In this document: piece by piece, positions 7,702 to 15,104 of the stretch
How positions within the stretch are numbered: position 1 is the stretch's first letter
Layout of the letters: each line of letters starts with the position of its first letter
Program-made: the position numbers and the translations under genes
The notes under the pieces: generated by a model
The model's input: only the letters and a program-made list of their open reading frames with translations
Told to the model about the DNA's origin: nothing
The model's database searches: none
Origin: Phycisphaerae bacterium
GTDB lineage: Bacteria; Planctomycetota; Phycisphaerae; Sedimentisphaerales; Anaerobacaceae
DNA length: 37,287 nucleotides
Assembly: GCA_003553245.1 (NCBI GenBank)
Contig: PWDX01000049.1
Location: forward strand, 1-37,287
Reading direction: 5' to 3'

Positions 7702-8424
7702 TTATTTTTTTGTCTTCGTCTTTTTTGCCTTTTTTCGCGTTTTTTTTGCTTTTTTAGTGGTTTTCTTATGGGATTTACTTGTTTTTTTTGTTTTGGGGGT
7801 TGAACTCGACCTTAGGCCAAGTTTAGAACCTTCGCTTTCCCGCCTGAGCAAAACATAAAAATCATAAGTGTCATCGGCGGACACCAGCCTGGTAAGAAAG
7901 CCCTCAATGTCGGCTTCATCCGACTCGGGATTTACCAGCTCATTTTCCCGCAGATAGTTAATCATCGCCTCATTTAGTGCAATAGCGTGCGCATCCAGTG
8001 CGGTAAGAGCTATGTAGTTGGCGACAAAATGGCTGATTTGCTCATATTTTTCAAGATTTGCTTTGGCCTGCCTTTTGCCTGTTTTCAGCAGATGTTTCAG
8101 TGAAAGGCAATTATGCTCGACAAAAATCGCATTCAGGGCGTGATAAAGCTCAATACCCGCTTTTTTGGCCTGTGCCGAGCCGTCCAGAACCTCTGCCGTT
8201 TCGATGGCCGAGGCCACTCGGAGATCGTTGTAATCAACGAAATGTCTGTCAATTTCCTTTATCCCATCTAAAGCCTGCTTTTCAGAGAAATTTTCCAGCA
8301 ATACACCAAAAACCAGAGCATCCACAGGATCTTCATATTCAGGCTTTTCCGGTTTCTTATATTTTTTCTGCAACTTACGGTACAGTTTCTGTACCTTATC
8401 CGAATATACCTTGCTGTTTTTCAT
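7702..8424 (-). CDS. endonuclease III (HhH-GPD)-like protein with lysine-rich tail, probably non-catalytic
   Basis: About 240 residues. The segment DPVDALVFGVLLENFSEKQA and the later VANYIALTALDAHAIALNEAMINYL follow the fold order of HhH-GPD base-excision glycosylases, where the latter would read A-x-x-L-x-x-x-G-x-x-A-x-P-V-D. The catalytic Asp appears to be Asn (ALNEAM), and the iron-sulphur cysteines are absent. The last 35 residues are a Lys/Thr-rich tail (TKKAKKTRKKAKKTKTKK) like histone H1 tails, which should bind DNA non-specifically. The frame opens at 8514, but GAGG lies five bases before the ATG at 8424 and a promoter sits upstream, so 8424 is preferred. It is co-transcribed with hisG. 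Confidence 0.6.
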   Translation of the reverse strand: MKNSKVYSDKVQKLYRKLQKKYKKPEKPEYEDPVDALVFGVLLENFSEKQALDGIKEIDRHFVDYNDLRVASAIETAEVLDGSAQAKKAGIELYHALNAIFVEHNCLSLKHLLKTGKRQAKANLEKYEQISHFVANYIALTALDAHAIALNEAMINYLRENELVNPESDEADIEGFLTRLVSADDTYDFYVLLRRESEGSKLGLRSSSTPKTKKTSKSHKKTTKKAKKTRKKAKKTKTKK

Positions 8425-8482
8425 AACTGCCTCTGCTAAAATGAGCGATATAATTTGCCCAAGCACTAACACGGAACACCGA

Positions 8483-8511
8483 ATTATAAGCGCATAGCGT
8501 GCATTTAGCAA
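8483..8511 (-). promoter_or_regulatory. promoter for the endonuclease III-like gene and hisG
   Basis: On the minus strand TTGCTA (8506-8511) and a perfect TATAAT (8483-8488) are 17 bases apart. Transcription would start near 8476, about 50 bases before the ATG at 8424. This rules against the longer ORF start at 8514. Confidence 0.55.
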
Positions 8512-8549
8512 CAATGCATCAGAAAAATACCGGTGAAGAGTTGATTTTG

Positions 8550-10046
8550 CTAACCGGCGGTTTTGGCTGGTTTCTTTTGTAACAGATACTCGTTCATCGC
8601 AGCCGCGGCGATTCGGCCCTGTCCCATCGCCAGTATTACCGTTGCTGCGCCGGAGACAATATCACCGCCGGCATAAACACCCTCTATCGAAGTGGCGAAG
8701 TTGTCGTCAACCTCAATTGTGCCCCATTTGTTGAATTTCAGGCCAGGCGTTGTGTCTTTTAGCAGTGGGTTGGAGCTGTTGCCGATAGCGATTATGACCG
8801 TATCGACATCGATAGTAAATTCAGAGCCTTCGATGGGCACAGGTCTGCGCCTGCCCGAATCATCCGGCTCGCCAAGCTCATAATGCAGACACTCGATGGC
8901 CTTTACCCTGCTGTCTTCGTCACCGAGGATTCGCACGGGATTTTGCAGAGTATGGAACTCGACACCCTCCTCTTTAGCGTGGTGGACTTCTTCGATACGA
9001 GCGGGCATCTCTTTTTCGCTTCGCCGGTAAATCAGATAAACTTTCTCTGCCCCCAGCCTAACAGCGGTGCGAGCGGCGTCCATCGCGACATTCCCGCCGC
9101 CGGTGACGGCGACTTTCTGCGAATTGCTGATAGGGGTGTCGGCTCCTTTTCCAAAATCATACGCCCGCATCAGATTAGCTCGGGTGAGGTATTCATTAGC
9201 CGAATATACCCCGATAAGAGACTCGCCCTCGATACCCATAAACTTAGGAAGTCCGGCCCCGACACCGATATAAACGGCGTCAAAGCCATCCTCGTGCATC
9301 AATTGCTGGATTGTGCGCGTCTTGCCGACAATAAAATTGGTTACTATTTTAACGCCCATCTTCTCCAGCACATCAATTTCTTTTTGGACAATTTTTTTTG
9401 GCAGTCTGAATTCCGGTATCCCGAAAATCATAACCCCGCCGGGCTTGTGAAATGCCTCGAACAAAGTCACATCGTGGCCGGCTCTTCTCAAATCCGCCGC
9501 TGCCACAATGCCGCCGGGACCGGAACCGATTACCGCTGCTTTTAGACCGGTGGGCGTACCCACTTGTGGGACGCTCTGTTGGTCTGCATGGAAATCAGCG
9601 GCGAACCTTTCCAGCCGGCCGATAGAAACTGCCTTTGTAGGGTCTTTGTAGCGTTTGGCAAGTGTACATGTTTCCTGGCACTGGACTTCCTGCGGGCATA
9701 CCCTGCCGCATACTGCCGGCAGCAGGGAATTCTCTTTGATTATACCGGCGGCGGTTTTGTAATTACCCTCGGCGATGGCGGTTACAAAATCCCGTATCCG
9801 TATTCGCACCGGACAGCCTTTTACGCAAGGAGCGTTTTTGCACCGGAGACATCGCATAGCTTCGAGCCGGGCCTGCGTCTGCGTATATCCAAGGGCTACT
9901 TCATTTACATTATAAACCCGTTTGGCAGGGTCCTGTTCGGGCATATCCTGCGGCGGGATTTTCAGGCGGTCAGCAGGTTTAAGCTGGCCTGCCGCTTCTT
10001 TTTCAAGCAACTGCCGGAGTAATTCTTTTTGTTCGTTCTCGGTCAT
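8550..10046 (-). CDS. nfnB: NADH-dependent ferredoxin:NADP+ oxidoreductase beta subunit (GltD-like)
   Basis: A 498-residue flavoprotein of the glutamate synthase small-subunit family. The N-terminal third carries Cys motifs CLRCKNAPCVKGCP and CGRCVCPQEVQCQETC-like spacing for two [4Fe-4S] clusters. GSGPGGIVAAADLRRAGHDV is the FAD Rossmann motif, VTGGGNVAMDAARTA the NADPH-binding motif, and GVYAGGDIVSGAATVILAMG the C-terminal FAD contact. It lies five bases after the nfnA-type gene. That pairing, and the absence of a glutamate synthase large subunit, points to NfnB (or the equivalent SudA) rather than GltD. Together the subunits couple NADH and reduced ferredoxin oxidation to NADPH formation. 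The start ATG overlaps no SD stronger than GGAT, so translation is probably coupled. Confidence 0.85.
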   Translation of the reverse strand: MTENEQKELLRQLLEKEAAGQLKPADRLKIPPQDMPEQDPAKRVYNVNEVALGYTQTQARLEAMRCLRCKNAPCVKGCPVRIRIRDFVTAIAEGNYKTAAGIIKENSLLPAVCGRVCPQEVQCQETCTLAKRYKDPTKAVSIGRLERFAADFHADQQSVPQVGTPTGLKAAVIGSGPGGIVAAADLRRAGHDVTLFEAFHKPGGVMIFGIPEFRLPKKIVQKEIDVLEKMGVKIVTNFIVGKTRTIQQLMHEDGFDAVYIGVGAGLPKFMGIEGESLIGVYSANEYLTRANLMRAYDFGKGADTPISNSQKVAVTGGGNVAMDAARTAVRLGAEKVYLIYRRSEKEMPARIEEVHHAKEEGVEFHTLQNPVRILGDEDSRVKAIECLHYELGEPDDSGRRRPVPIEGSEFTIDVDTVIIAIGNSSNPLLKDTTPGLKFNKWGTIEVDDNFATSIEGVYAGGDIVSGAATVILAMGQGRIAAAAMNEYLLQKKPAKTAG

Positions 10047-10051
10047 ATCTA

Positions 10052-10906
10052 TTAATCCAGGCCGATTTTACATCGGTGGTTTTCGTACATTTTATGAGCT
10101 TTTTGTTCCTGATCACTGTAAGCCTGAAGCCTTTTAATCATCAGATCGAAATTAACCTTCTGACCGTCGAATTCAGGCCCGTCAACGCAGACAAACTTCG
10201 GCTGGCCGTCATATTCTATCCGGCAGCCGCCGCACATCCCCGTGCCGTCTATCATTATCGTATTAAGAGAGACAGTTATCGGCACATCGTATTGTTTTGT
10301 AACTTTTGAGCAGAACTTCATCATAATCGCCGGGCCTATCGCAAAGGTATGGTCAGGTTTTTGGCCGGACTTGCATATCTGCTCAAGAGGCTCGGTAACA
10401 AGGGCTTTTTTGCCGGCGGAGCCGTCGTCAGTAACTACTATAACCTCGTCGCTTGCCTGTTCAAATTCGTCCTGTAAAACCAGCAGTTCAGCGTTTCTGG
10501 CGCCTAAAATAGTGGTGATGCGGTTGCCTGCCTTTTTAAGAGCCTCAACAATCGGCAAAAGCGGCGCCGCGCCGATTCCGCCGGCCACAGCAACAACATA
10601 CCCGAAATTTTTTATTTCAGTGGGATTGCCAAGAGGCCCTGCCACATTCGCTATTTCGCTGCCGACTTCCATATCTGCCAGATGTGCGGTGGTTTTGCCC
10701 ACTCGCTGGAAAATAAGCCGAATAGTTCCTTTATCAGCATCAGCATTGGCGATTGTAAGAGGTATCCGCTCGCTTTGATCGCTGTCAATGCTCAATATGA
10801 TGAACTGCCCGGGTTTGCGGGCTTGTGCCACCAGCGGAGCTTCAACTTCTATGCTGAAAACATTTTCACTAAGCTGTTTTTTATTTTTGATTTTATGAGT
10901 CACCAT
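10052..10906 (-). CDS. nfnA: NADH-dependent ferredoxin:NADP+ oxidoreductase alpha subunit
   Basis: A 284-residue ferredoxin-NADP+ reductase-family flavoprotein, the partner of nfnB. RIPLTIANAD is the FAD-binding motif and VAVAGGIGAAPLLPIVEAL starts the NAD(H)-binding domain. Near the C terminus IMIDGTGMCGGCRIEYDGQP and KFVCVDGPEFDG supply three cysteines and an Asp, the set that holds the [2Fe-2S] cluster in Thermotoga NfnA. The homologous PyrK has a related reductase fold but pairs with PyrD, which is absent here. AGGA stands four to five bases before the ATG. The gene leads a two-gene operon with its own promoter. SudB (sulfide dehydrogenase) is an alternative name for the same family. Confidence 0.88.
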   Translation of the reverse strand: MVTHKIKNKKQLSENVFSIEVEAPLVAQARKPGQFIILSIDSDQSERIPLTIANADADKGTIRLIFQRVGKTTAHLADMEVGSEIANVAGPLGNPTEIKNFGYVVAVAGGIGAAPLLPIVEALKKAGNRITTILGARNAELLVLQDEFEQASDEVIVVTDDGSAGKKALVTEPLEQICKSGQKPDHTFAIGPAIMMKFCSKVTKQYDVPITVSLNTIMIDGTGMCGGCRIEYDGQPKFVCVDGPEFDGQKVNFDLMIKRLQAYSDQEQKAHKMYENHRCKIGLD

Positions 10907-10931
10907 TACATCCTGTAGGTATTGTTAGAAA

Positions 10932-10951
10932 TTCTTATAATACTATAAGAA
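10932..10951. repeat. inverted repeat overlapping the nfnAB -10 element
   Basis: TTCTTATA (10932-10939) and TATAAGAA (10944-10951) are perfect inverted copies separated by ATAC. The repeat covers the -10 box of the nfnAB promoter, where a bound repressor would block RNA polymerase. It does not match a Rex, Fnr or Fur consensus that I know. Confidence 0.4.
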
Positions 10952-10965
10952 AAGATATTTGTCAA
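10937..10965 (-). promoter_or_regulatory. promoter for nfnAB
   Basis: On the minus strand a perfect TTGACA (10960-10965) and TATTAT (10937-10942) are separated by 17 bases. The leader to the nfnA ATG would be about 24 bases. Confidence 0.6.
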
Positions 10966-11054
10966 TTGGTGATAACCTAGAAATATACCGTTCTGATAAA
11001 ACAAAAGTTTCCAGAAACGCTGGTATTACCCATCAGGTGCTCGGTAGATTTTTA

Positions 11055-11079
11055 TGAAAAATCGCTTTTCAGGCGATTT
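11055..11079 (-). terminator. weak terminator at the trxA stop codon
   Basis: Read leftward, AAATCGC (11073-11079) pairs with GCGATTT (11059-11065) and runs into five T. The trxA stop codon lies in the loop. The stem is short and AT-rich. Confidence 0.4.
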
Positions 11080-11395
11080 CATCGATTGCAGCGGTGATAT
11101 CGTCTTTGCTGGTAAGGCCTACCCATTTTTTCTGAACCTGGCCGCCCTTAAATAGGATAATGGTGGGAATTGCGCTGATGCCGAATTCCACGGCGCTGTC
11201 GCGTGCTTCATCTGTATTGAGTTTGCAGATTTTGGCTTTGCCCTCATATTCACCGGCGATTTCCTCAATCATAGGGGCTATCATTTTACACGGGCCGCAC
11301 CACGGAGCCCAGAAATCAACCAGAACCGGCACATCGGAATTGTTTACTATTTCATCAAAGCTTGCGTCGTTTAATTCGATCACATTTTCAGCCAT
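11069..11395 (-). CDS. trxA: thioredoxin
   Basis: A 108-residue cytoplasmic disulfide reductant. It has the canonical WAPWCGPCK active site near residue 30, the buried Asp before it (VLVDFWAPW) and the cis-proline loop ISAIPTIILFKGG. The length and lack of a signal peptide are those of classical TrxA. AAAGG lies seven bases before the ATG. It is the last gene of the trpS-DUF2007-scpA-trxA group, 71 bases after scpA, so it may also have its own promoter. A likely client in this window is the ribonucleotide reductase NrdJ, whose reduction by thioredoxin is established for the family. Confidence 0.96.
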   Translation of the reverse strand: MAENVIELNDASFDEIVNNSDVPVLVDFWAPWCGPCKMIAPMIEEIAGEYEGKAKICKLNTDEARDSAVEFGISAIPTIILFKGGQVQKKWVGLTSKDDITAAIDEIA

Positions 11396-11466
11396 TATTT
11401 AACCTTTCGAGATTTAGACAGTTACGCAAAATGCACATTTTATTATTGGATGGTCAGAAGGATTTG

Positions 11467-12375
11467 TCAAATACTTTCGTTGGGTATTTGTTCGTCGTCT
11501 TGAGTTTCTACATCGGATGTTTTACTTTTCCTGCCCGAATCAGCCGGTATTTCCTCAATAGGAATTGGGGGTTTGTCGGCCTGGCCGTCATACTCATCCT
11601 GGCGGGAATAAATAGCCTCTCTAACCGCCTTTTCAGCCGGTTCATCAGTAAGCGAGCGTACATATATTCCGCTTTGCCCTTGTTCCTGCTGAGCCCAGGC
11701 AAGTCCTTCTCTCAGAAGTTCCAGAAGCGCCAGGAACATGCCCACAAGCTCTGCTCTGTTTGTGCCGCTTTGGAAAAGCCGTGCAAAGGTCATTGGCCCT
11801 TCTCTCTGAAGCCTGTCGAGAATTTCAATCTGATAAATGTCGATAGGGGTCTCATCGGTGATATGGCTGTAATCGGCGTAACTGCCCGTTGCTTTTAGCA
11901 GGTTGTCGAAAGCCTCAAGCAAGTCCCAGGTGCTTATCTGGTCAAGGTCAAGTTCCGGCTCGGAATCCTGTTTTAATTGTTCGATTACGGTATCGGGTCT
12001 GCCATGGCGCTGGCTCTGAGCCTGCTGCGCCTCATCAAGCTGATTGGCAGCATCCTTAAATCGCTTGTATTCCAGAAGCTGACGTATTAACTCTGCACGC
12101 GGGTCGGCGTCGGTATCCTCATCATCGGCACCATCAAGATCATCCTTGGGCAGGAGCATTTGCGACTTTATCTGCATCAGAGTTGCCGCAAGCACCAGAA
12201 AATCACCCGCCAGTTCGATATCAAGCTGCCGGAGCATATCAAGATAGCGAAGATACTGATCGGTGATCTTAGTGATGGAAATATCATAGATATCAACCTC
12301 GTCCTTTTTGACAAGGTAAAGCAAAAGGTCCAGCGGACCTGAAAATATATCAAGATCTACACGATATGCCGCCAT
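11467..12375 (-). CDS. scpA: segregation and condensation protein A
   Basis: A 302-residue kleisin subunit of the bacterial Smc-ScpAB condensin. The N terminus YRVDLDIFSGPLDLLLYLV with DEVDIYDISITKITDQYLRY is the diagnostic Smc-neck-binding region, followed by LAGDFLVLAATLMQIKSQMLLP. An acidic linker (DDLDGADDEDTDADPRAEL) leads into the winged-helix C-terminal domain (GPMTFARLFQSGTNRAELVG onward), which contacts the Smc head. The last 60 residues are a polar extension beyond the usual family end. The gene starts four bases after the DUF2007 gene with only a weak SD, which fits translational coupling. No scpB is in the window. Confidence 0.93.
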   Translation of the reverse strand: MAAYRVDLDIFSGPLDLLLYLVKKDEVDIYDISITKITDQYLRYLDMLRQLDIELAGDFLVLAATLMQIKSQMLLPKDDLDGADDEDTDADPRAELIRQLLEYKRFKDAANQLDEAQQAQSQRHGRPDTVIEQLKQDSEPELDLDQISTWDLLEAFDNLLKATGSYADYSHITDETPIDIYQIEILDRLQREGPMTFARLFQSGTNRAELVGMFLALLELLREGLAWAQQEQGQSGIYVRSLTDEPAEKAVREAIYSRQDEYDGQADKPPIPIEEIPADSGRKSKTSDVETQDDEQIPNESI

Positions 12376-12378
12376 TTG

Positions 12379-12600
12379 CTATTCCGATTCTTCAAGTAGC
12401 TTTAGTGCTTCATCGGCCTGGTCGGAGAGAACCTGCAACTCGGCCTCCTGTATGCCCGGAATTGAATAAACATTGGCGGTATTTTCACCGGACACAACGG
12501 CACGGATCCCGTTATCCTCAAGCGTCTGTTTGGCCATTTCGGCCTGTATATAGCTTTGGTACTTCCTTATCGTGATGAGTCTTTCGCCTTTATCCGCCAT
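12379..12600 (-). CDS. DUF2007-type small signal-transducing-like protein
   Basis: A 73-residue protein with one ferredoxin-like alpha/beta domain: a short strand (LITIRKYQS), a helix (YIQAEMAKQTLEDNGI), strands around RAVVSGE and AELQVLSDQ, and a closing helix. This matches DUF2007 (putative signal transducing protein), which is sometimes fused to other domains and has no settled function. AGGAG sits seven bases before the ATG. It is wedged two or three bases from trpS and scpA, so it is co-expressed with both. Confidence 0.75.
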   Translation of the reverse strand: MADKGERLITIRKYQSYIQAEMAKQTLEDNGIRAVVSGENTANVYSIPGIQEAELQVLSDQADEALKLLEESE

Positions 12601-12602
12601 TT

Positions 12603-13568
12603 CTATGCTCCTAACCCCACAGCCTGCCTTGCCCTACGCAGGGTTTCAGCAGCTGCGGCTTTGGCTTTTTTGGCTCCATCTGTCAGTACCTGTTCAACCT
12701 GAGACAAGTTCTGCTGAAGTTGCTGTCTTTTTTCGCGGTAAGGCGCGAAGCACTCGATTACAAGCTCTGCCAGGCGTTTTTTGGCCTCGCCGTAGCCCAT
12801 ACCGCCCTTGGTGTAACGCTGCCGCCATTGTTCGATTTCGTCAGGTTCGGCAAAGAGTTTCAACAGTGCAAATACATTGCATTTGTCAGGATCTTTGGGT
12901 TCATCCACGCCCGTCGAGTCGGTGACTATCCGCATAATTTTCTTTTTCAGCGATTTTTCCGGTTCGAATATCTCGATAGTATTGTCGTAACTTTTGCTCA
13001 TTTTACGGCCGTCAATACCCGGCACTGTCGCCACCGTCTTGTGAATCCTTTCTTGCGGAATCCTGAATATTTCACCATAAGCGCTGTTGAATTTAATAGC
13101 TATGTCGCGCGTAACCTCTATATGCTGCTTCTGATCCGCTCCGACCGGTACAAGTTCACTGTCGAAAATAAGTATATCCGACGCCTGCAAAACCGGATAC
13201 GCAAAAAGTCCATGATTAGGCAGCAGGCCCTGCTCTACCTTATCTTTATAGCTGACGCATCGTTGCAGCAGTCCCATAGGTGTAACGCAGGAGAGTAGCC
13301 AGGTCAGCTCTGTTACCTCCGGCACATCTGATTGACGCCAGAACACCGTCTTTTCCGGCTCCAGCCCAAGCGCAAGATAATCCATTGCTACATTCAGGCT
13401 GTTCTCTGTCAGGGCTTTGGGTTCCGGCAGACTCGTAAGAGCGTGGTAGTCAGCTATAAAATAAAAGCACTCATTTTCCCTCTGCAATTCGATATGCTGA
13501 CGCATAGCGCCAAAGTAATTGCCTATATGCAGCCTTCCCGACGGCTGGATACCTGAAAGAATTCTCAA
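12603..13568 (-). CDS. trpS: tryptophanyl-tRNA synthetase
   Basis: A class I aminoacyl-tRNA synthetase of about 321 residues that charges tRNA-Trp. ILSGIQPSGRLHIGNYFGAM holds the HIGH-type motif (HIGN) and GRKMSKSYDN holds the KMSKS loop. The length is normal for the bacterial enzyme. The frame could open at a TTG at 13574, but GGAG directly abuts that codon. It stands six bases before a second TTG at 13568, the more likely start. It is the first gene of the trpS-DUF2007-scpA-trxA group and has a good promoter overlapping a palindrome. No T-box or trp attenuator is visible in the short leader. Confidence 0.95.
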   Translation of the reverse strand: MRILSGIQPSGRLHIGNYFGAMRQHIELQRENECFYFIADYHALTSLPEPKALTENSLNVAMDYLALGLEPEKTVFWRQSDVPEVTELTWLLSCVTPMGLLQRCVSYKDKVEQGLLPNHGLFAYPVLQASDILIFDSELVPVGADQKQHIEVTRDIAIKFNSAYGEIFRIPQERIHKTVATVPGIDGRKMSKSYDNTIEIFEPEKSLKKKIMRIVTDSTGVDEPKDPDKCNVFALLKLFAEPDEIEQWRQRYTKGGMGYGEAKKRLAELVIECFAPYREKRQQLQQNLSQVEQVLTDGAKKAKAAAAETLRRARQAVGLGA

Positions 13569-13625
13569 ACGCAACTCCTTTTTTAGCTTCTGAAATAATA
13601 TTAATTAGTTTTTTTGCAACCTGTA

Positions 13626-13654
13626 AGAATACCTTTCTGACATACCAATGTCAA
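13626..13654 (-). promoter_or_regulatory. promoter for the trpS operon
   Basis: On the minus strand TTGACA (13649-13654) and TATTCT (13626-13631) are 17 bases apart. The expected leader is about 50 bases. Confidence 0.5.
13638..13653. repeat. palindrome on the trpS -35 element, operator candidate
   Basis: TGACAT (13638-13643) and ATGTCA (13648-13653) are perfect inverted copies separated by ACCA. They cover most of the trpS promoter -35 box, a typical place for repression. Confidence 0.35.
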
Positions 13655-13751
13655 GATATTTGGCTCGCCTGCATCTGGTTTAAGGCACTTATACCTCCTC
13701 ATCGTCGTTATGCGCATTTGTTGTTCTGCTTGCAAAATAATAAACTTGTTG

Positions 13752-13768
13752 TTGTGATAAGTTCACAA
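13752..13768. promoter_or_regulatory. TTGTGA-N5-TCACAA site, possible Crp/Fnr- or Rex-like operator
   Basis: The half-sites TTGTGA and TCACAA are perfect inverted copies with TAAGT between them. Crp-type and Rex-type sites share these half-sites but have six bases between them, so this one is one base short. Its centre lies about 75 bases before the predicted hydrogenase transcription start, a position compatible with class I activation. Confidence 0.35.
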
Positions 13769-13799
13769 AGCTAAAGCGTGACGGGACACAATTATTTTC

Positions 13800-13828
13800 T
13801 TGAATGATGTTTCAGAGAGTGATATAAT
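13800..13828 (+). promoter_or_regulatory. hydrogenase operon promoter
   Basis: TTGAAT (13800-13805) and a perfect TATAAT (13823-13828) are 17 bases apart, and TGA directly before the -10 makes it an extended -10. This is one of the best promoters in the window. The start near 13835 leaves a leader of about 200 bases. Confidence 0.65.
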
Positions 13829-13950
13829 CCCTCCGAATTTGTGACAGCCAGTAACAAGAAAATAGGTCATATATTGAAAAAAAAGCTGAAAAGCTAAGTT
13901 GTTTATTGTAACCTGTAAGACATTGAGTGACTGCATGAATTTGCGAACGA

Positions 13951-13970
13951 GGCATTTGAACTAAAATGCC
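13951..13970 (+). other. hairpin in the hydrogenase leader
   Basis: GGCATTT (13951-13957) pairs with AAATGCC (13964-13970) around a six-base loop, 63 bases before the first start codon. An A-run follows it rather than a T-run, so it is not a terminator in this direction. It may affect message stability. Confidence 0.3.
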
Positions 13971-14033
13971 GAAAAAACATAGCAAAAAGCAGACTGGACT
14001 TATTATTTGGAATCTTTTAGGCAGGAAGCGAAA

Positions 14034-15083
14034 ATGAGTATTAAGAAACTTAGTGAACAGGCACTTGCCAAATGGGTGGATAAAATGATTGCCGAACAGT
14101 CGCAGGAGGTGTTTGGCATTCAGGCAAAAGGCGACAGGTTCAGCTTCGAAAAGCTCGAACAAGCTAAAGACCTCAGACTTGATTACGATGTCAGTCTTCA
14201 GCCGCCCAAAAAATTCTTTCAACCGCCAATCGAGACACTTCTTACTTTCCAGGTAAAAGGCGGCTATGACTCGGTTACTGATGACACGAAGTTCATCCTT
14301 CTGGGTGTTCATCCCTATGATATGATCGCTCTGAACCAGATGACCACGATCTTCCAGCAGGATTTCTACGATGATCATTATATGACCCGAAGAAAAAACG
14401 CCACCATAATAGCCTGCGATGTTCAGACTCCTTCTGAACATGTATTTGCCGCCACAATGGGCAAGGCCGTCGTTCATGAAGGTTACGATATTCTGCTTAC
14501 AAAGACAAACGGCGGATATGTCGCTGAGGCTGCTACTGAAAAAGGAAAGTCTCTCCTTGCCAAAGCTACAGACGCCCAGGATGTCACTGATCAGGACTTA
14601 GCGGCACGCCAGCGCACCTGGGAGGATAACAAAAACAGACTTAACAAACACGAGTTGAAAAGTCATTATTCATACATTGGGCGGCTGCTGGAGAAACCCG
14701 GTGTTTATGAGCATCCCGTATTCGAGGAAAAGGCAAAGACCTGTTTCAGTTGCGGAAGCTGCACACAGGTCTGCCCGACCTGTTATTGCTTCAGTGTTAG
14801 TGAAGATGTCAACTGGGATCTTAAGAGCGGCCAAAGACAGCGAAGCTGGGACGGCTGTATGCTCGACGGTTTTACCGAAGTTGCGGGCGGCCATGAGTTC
14901 CGCAAGAAAAGAAGCGACCGCTTCCGTCACCGAATATACCGAAAGGGCAAATATGTCCCCGGCAAAATCGGAGAGGAGGTCGCTTGTGTCGGTTGCGGAA
15001 GATGCGTAGGCGCCTGCCTTCCGGACATCGCAAATCCGGTGAACATATATAACCAACTCATTGAAGATTTCGGCATAGCCTGA
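14034..15083 (+). CDS. hydB: [NiFe] hydrogenase/sulfhydrogenase beta subunit, two [4Fe-4S] clusters
   Basis: About 349 residues, the electron-transfer subunit of a cytoplasmic group 3b-type hydrogenase. LLGVHPYDMIALNQM in the N-terminal half is characteristic of this family (also in anaerobic sulfite reductase subunit A). The C-terminal part binds two clusters through CFSCGSCTQVCPTCYC and CVGCGRCVGACLPDIANP. It passes electrons between the flavin subunit and the small subunit. A TTG at 14007 opens the frame, but AGGAAG lies five bases before the ATG at 14034. It is first in a beta-gamma-delta-alpha operon with the same order as Pyrococcus hydBGDA. Confidence 0.88.
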   Translation: MSIKKLSEQALAKWVDKMIAEQSQEVFGIQAKGDRFSFEKLEQAKDLRLDYDVSLQPPKKFFQPPIETLLTFQVKGGYDSVTDDTKFILLGVHPYDMIALNQMTTIFQQDFYDDHYMTRRKNATIIACDVQTPSEHVFAATMGKAVVHEGYDILLTKTNGGYVAEAATEKGKSLLAKATDAQDVTDQDLAARQRTWEDNKNRLNKHELKSHYSYIGRLLEKPGVYEHPVFEEKAKTCFSCGSCTQVCPTCYCFSVSEDVNWDLKSGQRQRSWDGCMLDGFTEVAGGHEFRKKRSDRFRHRIYRKGKYVPGKIGEEVACVGCGRCVGACLPDIANPVNIYNQLIEDFGIA

Positions 15084-15104
15084 TAAATATAAGGAGGTTT
15101 TCAG

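Larger units (their letters stand above)
13569..14033. other. divergent intergenic region between trpS and the hydrogenase operon
   Basis: This 465-base gap holds the leftward trpS promoter with its palindrome, a TTGTGA-N5-TCACAA site, the strong rightward hydrogenase promoter and an untranslated leader of about 200 bases. I find no convincing gene in it; the antisense frame across 13812-14477 lacks recognisable features. An 11-base word, AACCTGTAAGA, occurs twice (13618 and 13910). Confidence 0.6.

Noticed and set aside
8425-8514. Longer start for the endonuclease III-like gene
   Set aside because: The extra 30 residues cover the predicted promoter; a good Shine-Dalgarno serves the ATG at 8424.
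13618-13920. 11-base direct repeat AACCTGTAAGA
   Set aside because: Two copies only, 292 bases apart, with no flanking similarity; probably chance.
13812-14477. Leftward 221-codon open frame antisense to the hydrogenase start
   Set aside because: It is a shadow of hydB in another frame; composition is Cys/Phe/His-rich with no domain, and it spans the hydrogenase promoter.
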